A DNA stretch of 33,689 nucleotides, taken from positions 1 through 33,689 of the forward strand of contig NZ_JARWOV010000240.1 of the NCBI RefSeq assembly GCF_029868855.1. Reading direction: 5' to 3'. The notes beneath the pieces are model-generated. The model searched no databases and was not told the DNA's origin. It worked only from the letters and a program-made list of their open reading frames with translations. Positions 1 to 8,109 of this stretch are shown here, piece after piece; positions within the stretch are counted from its first letter, which is position 1, and each line of letters begins with the position of its first letter. Source of the stretch: Nocardia carnea. Its GTDB lineage: Bacteria > Actinomycetota > Actinomycetes > Mycobacteriales > Mycobacteriaceae. The position numbers and the translations under genes are program-made.

Positions 1-168
1 AACCCGTTCGGCTACGGTCGGGTTGGTTGAACGGCATCAAGAATTGGCAGGTCGCCTACGAATGACACCACCCGCGCGGCGGGGCCGGGTGCCCGCCCGG
101 AGGCCCCCCGGCAAACAGCGCCGGGCCCCGGGACACCAGGGGACCCCCCCCGCCCGCGCCCGCGAACG

Positions 169-182
169 TAGGGTGACTGGCC
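169..182 (+). promoter_or_regulatory. leaderless-type -10 hexamer before the membrane protein gene
   Basis: TAGGGT at 169-174 lies 8 bases before the GTG at 183. TANNNT this close to a start is the actinobacterial leaderless arrangement and supports this start codon. The rest of 1-182 shows no recognisable gene. Confidence 0.45.
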
Positions 183-2099
183 GTGGGTGCACAACGAGCC
201 AGCCGGTGGACACGCCGGCTCCCGGCCGGCTACAGCCTGCTGCTCACCCTCTTGATCACCGCGCCGCTCCTGCGACCCGGCTACCTCCTGCTCCGCGATG
301 CCGTGAGCACCCCGCGCTCCTATCTCACCGATACCGCACTCGGCCTGGGCGACGCGGCACCCCGAGCCGTACCGCAGGACGCCCTGCTCGCCACACTTTC
401 GGTACTCGTGGACGGCGGCGCGCTGGTCACGGCAATCCTGGTGGCCGCGCTCTGGGCCGCCGGCTACGGCGCCGCCCTGCTGGCCCGCGACCTGCTGCGG
501 GCGCCGCCGGCCGCGCAACTGGTCGCCACCACGCTCGCGGTCTGGAACCCCTACGTTGCCGAACGTCTGCTCCAGGGACACTGGAGCCTGCTCACCGGGT
601 ACGCGGCCCTGCCCTGGATCGCCATGGCAGCCCTTCGCATCCGGGTCGCACGACCATCGTCGACCCGGCCGACTACGGATTCCCACCCTTCGTCGGCGGA
701 ACGAACTGCGGGCCACGACCGGTCCGATGGCTTCCGGAGCTGGGCCGTACTCGCCGGACTTCTCGCCGCTGCGGGGCTCACTCCGACCGGCGCGCTGCTG
801 GGCGCGATCGTCGCCCTGACGATCGCCGGTGCGCGACGGTCGGCCGGTGTACTCGGGCTCGTGGTGGCGGCCTGCGTGCCATGGCTGCTGGCCACCGCCG
901 TCTCGGGGGTCGCGGCCGAACCTTCGGACCCGGCGGGTGTACCCGCTTTCGCAGCCCGCGCGGAGCCGTGGCTGGGGACGGTGGGCAGCCTTGCCGGGCT
1001 GGGTGGGATCTGGAACGCAGACGCCGTGCCCGGCTCCCGCACCACACCGCTGGCCGTGGTCGCGACGATCCTGCTACTGGCCGTGGTTGTATTCGGGATC
1101 CGCGGAACGGCGGCCGCGGATGGCGACCCCGAACGCACCCGCGCCCGCCGCATTCTGCTGATCCTCGCCGCGGCGGCGGTTGCCCTGCCGGCCCTCGCCG
1201 CGACTCCGGCCGGGCTCGAGGCCATGGAATGGCTGGTCGTGCACATCCCCGGCGCCGGACTGTTCCGAGATACGCAGAAGTTCGTGGCCCTGGCCGTCCC
1301 CGCATTCAGTCTGTGCGCCGCGGCCGCATGCTCGATACCGACCGTCCGCCGACCCACGCGATCCCCCGATGCCCCGGCCGCACCCGGCGAGGATTCGCCG
1401 GCTGCATCCGGCCCCACGACTGCGGCGCCTCCGGCGCGGGACGCACCGGCCCCAGGCGCCTCGCACGCCGATCGTCCCGGGCCCATGCGCGCATCGATGG
1501 CACTGGTCGCGCTCTTCATCGGGATGCTCATCCTGCCGCTGCCCGACCTGGCCTGGGGTGTGGGCGGCCAGATACAGGCCGTTCAGTACCCGGATTCCTG
1601 GAGCATGGCGGCCGAACGGATCGATGGTCCCGGTGATATCGCGGTCCTGCCGGGCGGAATGTTCCGGCGCTTCCCCTACTCCGGTTCGGCACCGGTACTG
1701 GATCCGGCCCCCCGCATGCTGCCACGCGACGTCCTGCAAACCGGTGCGCTGCCGGTCCGCGGCGAAACCGTGGCCGGAGAGGGTGTCCGCGCCCGGACCG
1801 TGGAGAACCTACTGCTCGCCGGGGGTGATGCGACCGAACTCGCTCGGCTGGGTGTCGGCTGGGTTCTCGTCGAACAGAACACGCCGGGCCCGATGGGCGA
1901 CTCCGCCGCCACCCTCGCGCAGCTGAAACCGGTGTTCGACAGTGACGAACTACGTCTCTACCGAGTCCCGGAGGTCACGCCCCGGCCCGCTCCGCAACAC
2001 CGCGCACTGGTGATCGGCGCACATAGCCTGTGGGCACTTCTCCTGGTGACACCGCTGCTCGCGATTTTGCTCCGCCGCCTCAGGCGCCCATCTCGGTGA
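183..2099 (+). CDS. polytopic membrane protein (Rv0226c-like)
   Basis: Protein of 638 residues with a short basic N-terminus (RASRWTRR) followed by many hydrophobic segments and a final membrane helix near the C-terminus (LWALLLVTPLLAILLRRLRR). A low-complexity Ala/Pro/Ser-rich loop lies near residues 390-430, followed by a large, probably extracytoplasmic, region. Motifs such as WNPYVAERLLQGHW suggest a membrane glycosyltransferase-like or lipid-handling protein, but no catalytic signature is certain. It is followed tail to tail by a GT4 glycosyltransferase and then a methyltransferase; I recall the same trio, reversed, as Rv0226c-Rv0225-Rv0224c in M. tuberculosis, pointing to envelope glycan or lipid synthesis. 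The GTG start is supported by TAGGGT 8 bases upstream. The 3' end overlaps the opposing gene by 20 bases. Specific function is unknown. Confidence 0.85.
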   Translation: MGAQRASRWTRRLPAGYSLLLTLLITAPLLRPGYLLLRDAVSTPRSYLTDTALGLGDAAPRAVPQDALLATLSVLVDGGALVTAILVAALWAAGYGAALLARDLLRAPPAAQLVATTLAVWNPYVAERLLQGHWSLLTGYAALPWIAMAALRIRVARPSSTRPTTDSHPSSAERTAGHDRSDGFRSWAVLAGLLAAAGLTPTGALLGAIVALTIAGARRSAGVLGLVVAACVPWLLATAVSGVAAEPSDPAGVPAFAARAEPWLGTVGSLAGLGGIWNADAVPGSRTTPLAVVATILLLAVVVFGIRGTAAADGDPERTRARRILLILAAAAVALPALAATPAGLEAMEWLVVHIPGAGLFRDTQKFVALAVPAFSLCAAAACSIPTVRRPTRSPDAPAAPGEDSPAASGPTTAAPPARDAPAPGASHADRPGPMRASMALVALFIGMLILPLPDLAWGVGGQIQAVQYPDSWSMAAERIDGPGDIAVLPGGMFRRFPYSGSAPVLDPAPRMLPRDVLQTGALPVRGETVAGEGVRARTVENLLLAGGDATELARLGVGWVLVEQNTPGPMGDSAATLAQLKPVFDSDELRLYRVPEVTPRPAPQHRALVIGAHSLWALLLVTPLLAILLRRLRRPSR

Positions 2100-3279
2100 T
2101 CTGCGCCGCGCGCTCGTCTCCCGGAGAAATCAGTCCGCTCACCCGCCGGCCCGCGGCGGCGGCCGCCAAAACTTCGTGTACGCCCGTGGCCGTATGTTCC
2201 CAGGAGAATTCCCGGGCTCGCGCACGCGCTTTCTCTCCCATGATGGTGCGTGCGGCCGCATCGTCGAGGAGTTCGCCGACGATGGTGGCCAGCTGGTCGG
2301 CATCGTCGGCCAGCAGTCCGGTCACCCCGTCGATGACGGAATCGGTGAGTCCTCGGGAGGAGCGGTAGCCGACGGTGGGCACCCCGTGCTGCGCGGCTTC
2401 GATCACCGCCAGCCCCCAGCCTTCCTTGCGCGACGGCAGCACATGCACCCACGCCCGGGACAGCAGTTCGTGTTTACGGCGTTCGCCGACATGTCCGTGA
2501 AAAGTCACCGCGTCGGCGATTCCGAGTGCCGCGGCCTGATCCTTCAGCTTGTCCGCCCACCAGCCACCGCCGATCACATCGAGGTGCACGGCGGGGATCC
2601 GGCCGCGCAGCCGTGCGATGGCGGTGAGCGCGTCCTCGATCTGTTTGTGCGGTACGAGCCGCGACAGCACGACCACCCGCGGTTCGGGCGTGCGCACCGA
2701 TGTGGTTCCGGTGGGGACCCCGGCAGGAACAGGTTCGGCACCGTTGCGGACGACCGCGATGCGGGACCGATCCACACCCAGTGTCGCCAACTCTTCGGCG
2801 GAGGGCAGCGAAACCGTCAGGTATTGGTCGTGACGATGGATCCGCGGCGACAGCGACGATTCGATCCACCAGCCGATACGCCCCACCAGCTTGCCCGCCA
2901 CCGGCCACTGCTCCCGGTGCCCGTGATGCACCAGCACCACCGACGGTGCCCCCGAAACCAGCCGGGCGAAGAACGGGATGCCGTTCTGCGTATCGACCAC
3001 CGCGTCCGGGCGCACACCTTTCAGCGGGCCCAGGCCGAGCCGGCCGAACAGGATCGCGGCCAGCGCCCGGGGGTATACCGTGAACCGGCCACCACCGCGG
3101 CTGATATCGATACCGTCCAGCCGCTCGCGTTTGGCCGCCCCGGGGTAACGGGCGGTCCGCAATGTCACCCGCACGCCGCGCGCAGCCAGTTGCGCACCCA
3201 CCTGTTCCAGGTATCGTTCGCTGCCGCCGCCCTGCGGATGCCCGGTATCACGCCAGCAGAGTAGGAGTACTTCGCGCAC
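2080..3279 (-). CDS. GT4-family glycosyltransferase (Rv0225-like)
   Basis: Retaining GT-B glycosyltransferase of about 399 residues from the chosen GTG. The N-terminal half has a Gly-rich acceptor-side loop (GHPQGGGSERYLEQV). The C-terminal half has the GT4 nucleotide-sugar site: SRLVPHKQ, then LPSRKEGWGLAVIEA, which contains the E-x7-E pair, then GVPTVGY. It probably transfers a sugar from a nucleotide donor at the inner face of the membrane. GTG at 3279 is preferred because GGAGA lies 9 bases upstream; the longer open frame would run through two 18-base palindromic repeats at 3303-3347. Neighbours are a polytopic membrane protein, with tail overlap, and a divergent methyltransferase, suggesting a shared envelope pathway. 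Donor and acceptor cannot be told from sequence. Confidence 0.88.
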   Translation of the reverse strand: MREVLLLCWRDTGHPQGGGSERYLEQVGAQLAARGVRVTLRTARYPGAAKRERLDGIDISRGGGRFTVYPRALAAILFGRLGLGPLKGVRPDAVVDTQNGIPFFARLVSGAPSVVLVHHGHREQWPVAGKLVGRIGWWIESSLSPRIHRHDQYLTVSLPSAEELATLGVDRSRIAVVRNGAEPVPAGVPTGTTSVRTPEPRVVVLSRLVPHKQIEDALTAIARLRGRIPAVHLDVIGGGWWADKLKDQAAALGIADAVTFHGHVGERRKHELLSRAWVHVLPSRKEGWGLAVIEAAQHGVPTVGYRSSRGLTDSVIDGVTGLLADDADQLATIVGELLDDAAARTIMGEKARARAREFSWEHTATGVHEVLAAAAAGRRVSGLISPGDERAAQITEMGA

Positions 3280-3302
3280 GTCGGGGCTTCTCCGGTCGGC
3301 TC

Positions 3303-3347
3303 GGGTCCCGCGGACGGGACTGTCGCAGTGGGTCCCGCGGACGGGAC
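3303..3347. repeat. two tandem palindromic repeats upstream of the glycosyltransferase
   Basis: GGGTCCCGCGGACGGGAC occurs exactly at 3303-3320 and again at 3330-3347, 27 bases start to start. Each copy holds the inverted repeat GTCCCG-CGGA-CGGGAC. They sit 24-68 bases upstream of the GTG at 3279, where operators or a 5' leader structure would lie. Confidence 0.75.
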
Positions 3348-3552
3348 AAGGCATCGCGCTACACCCTAGCGCGCAGTAGTCGCCGGTAGGTCGCCCCACC
3401 TGCATGTCTCATGCTTTTGCCAATGTCGGGCCACGTGACGAGGGCGGCGGCGAACAATCGCGACCGAGGGCCCCGCCTCGCGCCGCCGGAGATACTGTGA
3501 TCGGTCACAATATGCGAAACTCGGCATCGTGCTCGACGCCGAGGAATCATCC

Positions 3553-4425
3553 ATGGTCCGGATACCGCCCACGGTGGCGGACCCCACTCCCGCGGACGCC
3601 GATACTCCCGGCTCCCGGGCGGCGGAATCGGTCCTGCCGCAGCGGACGCGGAAACGGTTCCGGTTCGCCCGGCGCGCCACCCTCGGCCGCTCGATCCGCC
3701 TGCTGCGCAGTTTCCGGTTCGAGCAGACCGAACCCGCTCGCTTCTACGGCGGTATCGCCACCGACAGTGTGCACCTGCTCGGTGATTTCCACGCCGATCT
3801 CACCGGTCGGGATCTCGCCGGAACCACCGTGCTGGACGTCGGTGGTGGGCCCGGCTACTTCGCCGACGAATTCGCCCGGGCCGGCGCCCGGTACATCCCC
3901 GTCGAACCCGACCCCTCCGAGATGCATGCCGCGGGCATCGCGGTTCCGGCGGCAGTACGCGGTTCCGGAATGGCGCTGCCGTTCCGCGACGACGCCGTCG
4001 ATATCTGTTTCTCGTCGAATGTGGCCGAACATGTCCCGGACCCGTGGCGGATGGCCGATGAAATGGTGCGGGTGACCAAACCCGGCGGGATCATCGTGCT
4101 CTCCTACACCGTGTGGCTGGGACCGTTCGGCGGTCACGAGACCGGACCCTGGCATTACTTCGGTGGCGAATACGCCGCCCGCCGGTACCGCCGGAAGAAC
4201 GGACGGGAACCGAAGAACCGTTTCGGGGTGTCGCTGTTCGCGGTGACCGCACGCGACGGTGTGCGCTGGTCCGAGCGCACGTCCGCGACAGTGCACGCGG
4301 TGTTCCCGCGCTACCACCCACGCTGGGCCTGGTGGCTCGTACGGATTCCCGGACTGCGGGAGTTACTCGTCAGCAATCTGGTGGTTGTCGCCGAAAAGCC
4401 CGGCGGGCCGACACGACGCGACTAG
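3553..4425 (+). CDS. class I SAM-dependent methyltransferase (Rv0224c-like)
   Basis: Protein of 290 residues with a Methyltransf_11-type fold. Motif I is VLDVGGGPGYFADEF, the acidic residue after beta-2 is in PVEPDPSEMH, motif II covers FRDDAVDICFSSNVAEHV, and motif III is KPGGIIVLSYTVW. A basic N-terminal stretch (RKRFRFARR) precedes the domain. ATG 3553 is chosen because GAGGA lies 8 bases upstream; an upstream in-frame GTG at 3529 would add 8 residues. It is divergent from the glycosyltransferase gene with about 270 bases between starts, so the two may be co-regulated. Its stop shares the bases CTAG with the stop of the opposing small gene. The substrate is unknown; a glycolipid or lipid acceptor is an inference from context. 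Confidence 0.87.
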   Translation: MVRIPPTVADPTPADADTPGSRAAESVLPQRTRKRFRFARRATLGRSIRLLRSFRFEQTEPARFYGGIATDSVHLLGDFHADLTGRDLAGTTVLDVGGGPGYFADEFARAGARYIPVEPDPSEMHAAGIAVPAAVRGSGMALPFRDDAVDICFSSNVAEHVPDPWRMADEMVRVTKPGGIIVLSYTVWLGPFGGHETGPWHYFGGEYAARRYRRKNGREPKNRFGVSLFAVTARDGVRWSERTSATVHAVFPRYHPRWAWWLVRIPGLRELLVSNLVVVAEKPGGPTRRD

Positions 4426-4736
4426 AGCGCGAGTTGCGGGCGGCCCCGGCCGATCCGGTCGCGCCAGCCGCTGCGTACCACGGGTTCGGGCCGGGTCCAC
4501 GGTGATTCCTGGATGGCCAGCCCGACGGTTTCGAGTGTTGTGAGCCCGACCAGATCGGCCAATCCTCCGACCACCGCCACCGCTTCGGCCGCTTGCATGG
4601 CGGCCATTGCCTGTTCGGTGGTCAGGGTGCGCCCCGGTAGGAACGAGACGACCCAGCCGCCGCTGCCAACGCTTTTCGCTTGATGGTCGGTCTGGTCGCT
4701 GGTCATCAACGCCCGGCCGATCACTTGCACCGCCAT
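4422..4736 (-). CDS. small protein of unknown function (104 aa)
   Basis: I do not recognise this family. The 104-residue protein is soluble-looking, with a central Ala-rich helix (TTEQAMAAMQAAEAVAVVGGLADLVG) and a C-terminal basic stretch (RSGWRDRIGRGR). Evidence that it is real is a GGGAG ribosome-binding site 7 bases before the ATG, an average composition without the Arg/Pro bias of shadow frames, and a precise end that shares CTAG with the methyltransferase stop. The 312 bases upstream are relatively AT-rich, consistent with a promoter region. Confidence 0.6.
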   Translation of the reverse strand: MAVQVIGRALMTSDQTDHQAKSVGSGGWVVSFLPGRTLTTEQAMAAMQAAEAVAVVGGLADLVGLTTLETVGLAIQESPWTRPEPVVRSGWRDRIGRGRPQLAL

Positions 4737-5048
4737 GAACGCACTCCCGATTGTGGGTCTTCGGTTCGATGAATGGAGCGAGCTGATACCTGGCTAACAT
4801 CATGCGCGATCCAGCAACAAATCGCAATAGTGCGTTCGATGAAATACGAACCGAGAGGAAAGAATTCGGTGAGAGATCGGCGAGTGGTACCCGCAAACCG
4901 GTTTCCGACCTGCACCGGGAGCCGCACGAGACCGGCTGCCACACAGCACAAACCTGCCACAGTCGAACTGCCGGTACCCCGGATTACGTGAAATAGCCCC
5001 TACGACAGAACATCCCGAAAGCCCCCGGGAAACCCCCTGGCGAGCAAA
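4737..5048. other. intergenic region, no convincing gene
   Basis: This 312-base stretch between two small minus-strand genes is AT-richer than its surroundings around 4760-4880 and probably holds the promoter of the 104-residue gene. Short plus-strand frames at 4773-4996 lack family resemblance. A 40-codon frame from GTG 4869 has GAGAGGA upstream, but the peptide (MRDRRVVPANRF...) resembles nothing I know. Confidence 0.4.
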
Positions 5049-5231
5049 CTAATCGGTAACCAGCAACGCACGCAGAATCTGGCCGCCGTCCGGCGACCCT
5101 TCCGCCGCGTCGACCACTTCAACCTGCCAGCCCTCCGGCAGGGCAGACTGCAACCGGCCGGCTGCGCGATGCAGTGGGGTGCTCACCGGAGAATCATCAC
5201 CGGACTGCGGAGACAGATGCCCTTCGGCCAT
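5049..5231 (-). CDS. very small protein of unknown function (60 aa)
   Basis: A 60-residue acidic protein starting MAEGHLSPQSGDDSPVS and ending GGQILRALLVTD. It contains LHRAAGRLQSALPEGWQVEVVD, which reads like a real amphipathic helix and strand rather than a shadow frame. GAGAGG lies 10 bases before the ATG at 5231; a longer frame from 5315 has no ribosome-binding site and an odd composition. The segment LPEGWQVEVVD is faintly like the middle of Uma2-type proteins, but this is too short to claim. Function unknown. Confidence 0.45.
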   Translation of the reverse strand: MAEGHLSPQSGDDSPVSTPLHRAAGRLQSALPEGWQVEVVDAAEGSPDGGQILRALLVTD

Positions 5232-5357
5232 TTTCCAACCACCTCTCGCGGAGTGATCGGCTCGGCCACGGATCGTGCGACAGGCGGGCCGATCAGGAGC
5301 AGGACAGTCCGGCAATCAGCATTGCGTGAGCATGGAATCGATACCCTCCCAGAATAA

Positions 5358-5731
5358 GGCAAAAACGCCCATACCACCCGCCGCCGCACCGGCCCGGCCC
5401 CACCGGTCGGCACGCAGCACAACCCGGCCCCTGTACCCACCATCGAGAACGGCGTCCGCAATGCGCTCGATTTCCCCCGCCTCGGACGATATCGGCTGAT
5501 CGACCGGCCCGGGCGATCGAATTCAACGGCGACGCGCACACCGGAACCGAAGAGCCGACGACCATCCACGAGCCAGTGCCCGCAGCACTCCCGCGGGCGC
5601 TCGCCCCGGGCATGGCAGCTGATGAGCAGCTTGCTCAGGCGCGAGTGGCGGCGGATGCCGGCACCGCGCGCCCGGTGCCGACCCCACAGTCTCCACCGTT
5701 CGGCATAAATCAAGATCGGCGCCGGTGGTGA
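5358..5731 (+). pseudogene. possible frame-broken gene remnant
   Basis: No intact gene fits here, but two plus-strand frames read like protein in succession. The frame with codons starting at positions divisible by 3 gives VPTIENGVRNALDFPRLGRY at 5433-5492 and RLIDRP just after. A frame shift near 5510 then gives ARAIEFNGDAHTGTEEPTTI and continues with GC-rich third positions to a TGA at 5729-5731. Both parts have coding-like codon use. I cannot name a family. It could be a decayed gene, a sequencing indel, or chance. Confidence 0.25.
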
Positions 5732-5871
5732 TCATCGTGCACCGTTACGAACGCCGACGCGCAGCGTTCAGGAACTCCGCGTTGCTCAATTGCCGGGTAT
5801 CCCAGTCACGTTCACGAGCCGGAGCGTCGCGACCGGGCACATACAAACACTACGGCCACAGCAACGCCTCG

Positions 5872-5900
5872 AACCCGGATGGTGTGAAGCCATCCGGGTT
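5872..5900. terminator. strong hairpin, probable terminator
   Basis: AACCCGGATGG at 5872-5882 pairs perfectly with CCATCCGGGTT at 5890-5900 across a 7-base loop. The plus-strand copy is followed by TTTCCC-type sequence. With an 11-base perfect stem this is the clearest single hairpin in the window. Confidence 0.65.
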
Positions 5901-5924
5901 TCCCACTCCAACCCCCGCCACTCC

Positions 5925-6011
5925 AGGGTGGGGCCCGCCCCTGGTCTGGAGCGACGGAGCGGGGGAGCGCAGCGGAGGAGTGAAGACCAGGGGTTAATAG
6001 GGCCCCACCCT
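5925..6011. repeat. nested two-arm inverted repeat element
   Basis: Outer arms AGGGTGGGGCCC (5925-5936) and GGGCCCCACCCT (6000-6011) are perfectly complementary over 12 bases. Inside them CCCCTGGTCT (5938-5947) and AGACCAGGGG (5984-5993) are complementary over 10. The 36-base loop is purine-rich with repeated GGAGCG-like units. The form resembles a dispersed intergenic palindromic (REP/MITE-like) element or a large terminator downstream of pckA. Confidence 0.7.
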
Positions 6012-6012
6012 C

Positions 6013-6029
6013 GAGGCGCGGAGCGCCTC
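6013..6029 (-). terminator. hairpin directly after pckA
   Basis: GAGGCGC (6013-6019) and GCGCCTC (6023-6029) pair across a 3-base loop, only 5 bases past the pckA stop. There is no U-run, as is common for actinobacterial terminators. Confidence 0.55.
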
Positions 6030-6034
6030 CAAAA

Positions 6035-7867
6035 TTACTGAATACGCTGTTTCAGCGCCTCGAATTCGTCGCGCACGCCGGAAGGCAGTTTGTCTCCGAC
6101 GAATTCGAACCACTCTTCGATGAGCGGGATCTCCGCCCGCCACTCGCCGGCATCGACCGCCAGTGCCGCATCGACATCGGCCGGGTCCACGTCCAGGCCC
6201 GCCAGATCCATCTGGGCGGCCGTCGGCACATTGCCGATCGGGGTGCTCTCGGCTTCCGCCGTACCCTCGATCCGGCCGATGACCCATTCCAGGACGCGGG
6301 AGTTCTCGCCGAAGCCGGGCCACAGGAACCGGCCGTCGTCACCACGGCGGAACCAGTTCACGTAGAAGATCTTCGGCAGTTTGCCGGCGTCGGCGTTCTT
6401 GCCGACGTTGATCCAGTGCGCCATGTAGTCGCCGACGTGGTAGCCCATGAACGGCAGCATGGCCATCGGGTCGCGGCGCACGGTGCCGACCTTGCCCTCG
6501 GCGGCCGCGGTCTGCTCCGAGGACAGGGTGGCGCCCATGAACACGCCGTGCTGCCAGTCGAAGGATTCGGTGACCAGCGGGACCGTGGTCTTGCGGCGTC
6601 CGCCGAACAGGATCGCCGAAATCGGCACGCCCTGCGGGTCGTCCCATTCGGCGGCCAGGGTCGGGCACTGCGACATCGGGGTGCAGTACCGCGAGTTCGG
6701 GTGCGCGGCCAGCGTTTCGGTTTCCCGCAGGTACCAGTCGTTGCCCTTCCAGTCGATCAGATGATCGGGCTCGCCCTCGAGGCCCTCCCACCACACATCG
6801 TTGTCATCGGTGTGCGCGACGTTGGTGTAGACGGTGTTACCGGCTTCCAGCGTCTCGATCGCGTTCGGGTTGGAGGAGCGGTTGGTGCCCGGGGCGACGC
6901 CGAAGAACCCGAACTCGGGGTTCACCGCGTACAGCCGGCCGTCCTTGCCGAACCGCATCCAGGCGATATCGTCGCCGAGGGTTTCGGCGCGCCAGCCCGG
7001 CACGGTCGGCTGGATCATCGCGAGGTTGGTCTTACCGCAGGCACTGGGGAACGCGGCGGCGATGTAGTACGCCTTGTCCTCGGGCGAGATCAGCTTGAGG
7101 ATGAGCATGTGCTCGGCCAGCCAGCCCTCGTCGTGGGCCATGGCCGAGGCGATACGCAGCGAGTAGCACTTCTTGCCGAGCAGCGCGTTACCGCCGTAGC
7201 CGGAGCCGAAGCTCCAGATCTCGCGGTCCTCCGGGAAGTGTGTGATGTATTTGGTGTCGTTGCACGGCCACGGCACATCGGCCTGACCCTCGGCCAGCGG
7301 CGCGCCCACCGAATGCAGTGCCTTCACGAACGGCCGATCCGTGCCCAGCAGATCGAGCGCCGCCCGACCCATACGGGTCATCACCCGCATGGAGACCACC
7401 ACGTATTCCGAATCGGTGATCTCGACACCCAGCTTGGGGTCCTCGGCGCCGAGCGGGCCCATGCAGAACGGCACCACGTACATGGTGCGGCCCTTCATCG
7501 AGCCGCGGTACAGCTCGGTCATGGTGGCGCGCATCTCGGTGGGGTCGACCCAGTTGTTGGTCGGACCGGCATCGGATTCGGATTTGGAGCAGATGTAGGT
7601 GCGTGATTCGACCCGGGCCACGTCGGAGGGGTCGGATAACGCGAGGAACGAGTTCGGCTTCTTCTTCTCGTCCAGCTTCTTGAAGGTGCCCGCCTCGACG
7701 AGCTGGGTGGTGAGCCGGTCCCATTCGGCGTCGGAACCGTCCGCCCACACGACTCGCTCCGGCTGAGTCAGTTCGGCGACCTCCTGAACCCAGGCGAGCA
7801 GTTCGCTGTGTTCGGTCGGCGCGGTGCCGTCGGATCCACGAAGACCGGGAATGGTCGCTGAGGTCAT
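6035..7867 (-). CDS. pckA: phosphoenolpyruvate carboxykinase (GTP)
   Basis: Converts oxaloacetate plus GTP to phosphoenolpyruvate, GDP and CO2, the first committed step of gluconeogenesis, in the cytoplasm. The 610-residue length fits the GTP-dependent family. Visible signatures are the substrate loop YITHFPEDREIWSFGSGYGG, the kinase-1a P-loop AAFPSACGKTNLAM, the kinase-2 motif LGDDIAWMRF, the nucleotide loop GFFGVAPGTN and FGGRRKTTVPLV. It is nearly colinear with M. tuberculosis PckA, including the N-terminus MTSATIPGL. That match and the sequence AGGAGAG 7 bases upstream place the start at 7867, not at the longer frame from 7954. Monocistronic: a hairpin follows the stop, and about 240 bases with another hairpin separate it from the upstream pair. 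Confidence 0.98.
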   Translation of the reverse strand: MTSATIPGLRGSDGTAPTEHSELLAWVQEVAELTQPERVVWADGSDAEWDRLTTQLVEAGTFKKLDEKKKPNSFLALSDPSDVARVESRTYICSKSESDAGPTNNWVDPTEMRATMTELYRGSMKGRTMYVVPFCMGPLGAEDPKLGVEITDSEYVVVSMRVMTRMGRAALDLLGTDRPFVKALHSVGAPLAEGQADVPWPCNDTKYITHFPEDREIWSFGSGYGGNALLGKKCYSLRIASAMAHDEGWLAEHMLILKLISPEDKAYYIAAAFPSACGKTNLAMIQPTVPGWRAETLGDDIAWMRFGKDGRLYAVNPEFGFFGVAPGTNRSSNPNAIETLEAGNTVYTNVAHTDDNDVWWEGLEGEPDHLIDWKGNDWYLRETETLAAHPNSRYCTPMSQCPTLAAEWDDPQGVPISAILFGGRRKTTVPLVTESFDWQHGVFMGATLSSEQTAAAEGKVGTVRRDPMAMLPFMGYHVGDYMAHWINVGKNADAGKLPKIFYVNWFRRGDDGRFLWPGFGENSRVLEWVIGRIEGTAEAESTPIGNVPTAAQMDLAGLDVDPADVDAALAVDAGEWRAEIPLIEEWFEFVGDKLPSGVRDEFEALKQRIQ

Positions 7868-8068
7868 GAAAACTCTCCTGAAATGGGCGGCGACAGCTGC
7901 TTCCGCCCTGGCCCTCGGGCCCGTGACCAGCGCGAAAACACCTAGCGCCACCATTGGCGGGTGAGGCGCCCGCTACGGCCCGCTGTACCCACCACCGGTC
8001 TCCGGGGGTGTGTACCAGGACCAAGCGGACGCCCAGGTTCCTGTCTAGAGGTTAACGCGGTATGGCGG

Positions 8069-8101
8069 CCCCTATGGAAGCGGGTTGCCTATCAATAGGG
8101 G
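8069..8101 (-). terminator. inverted repeat between the GTPase-like pair and pckA
   Basis: CCCCTAT (8069-8075) and ATAGGGG (8095-8101) are complementary across 19 bases, 9 bases past the stop of the upstream minus-strand gene. A terminator is likely; an operator for pckA is possible. Confidence 0.4.
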
Positions 8102-8109
8102 TGGACAAA

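Noticed and set aside
23..1636. 537-codon frame overlapping the first membrane protein
   Set aside because: Arg/Pro/Gly-rich shadow; the hydrophobic, structured protein in the other frame is the real one.
4773..4996. Short plus-strand frames, including a 40-codon peptide with an upstream GAGAGGA, considered as a possible peptide precursor
   Set aside because: No modifying enzyme nearby, no leader/core pattern, and the region is better explained as a promoter.
5183..5713. 176-codon minus-strand frame
   Set aside because: Cys/Arg-rich with no start signal; it covers the real 60-residue gene in another frame.
6416..7606. 396-codon plus-strand frame opposite pckA
   Set aside because: Antisense shadow of a well-conserved enzyme; composition is rich in His, Arg and Gly with no domain.
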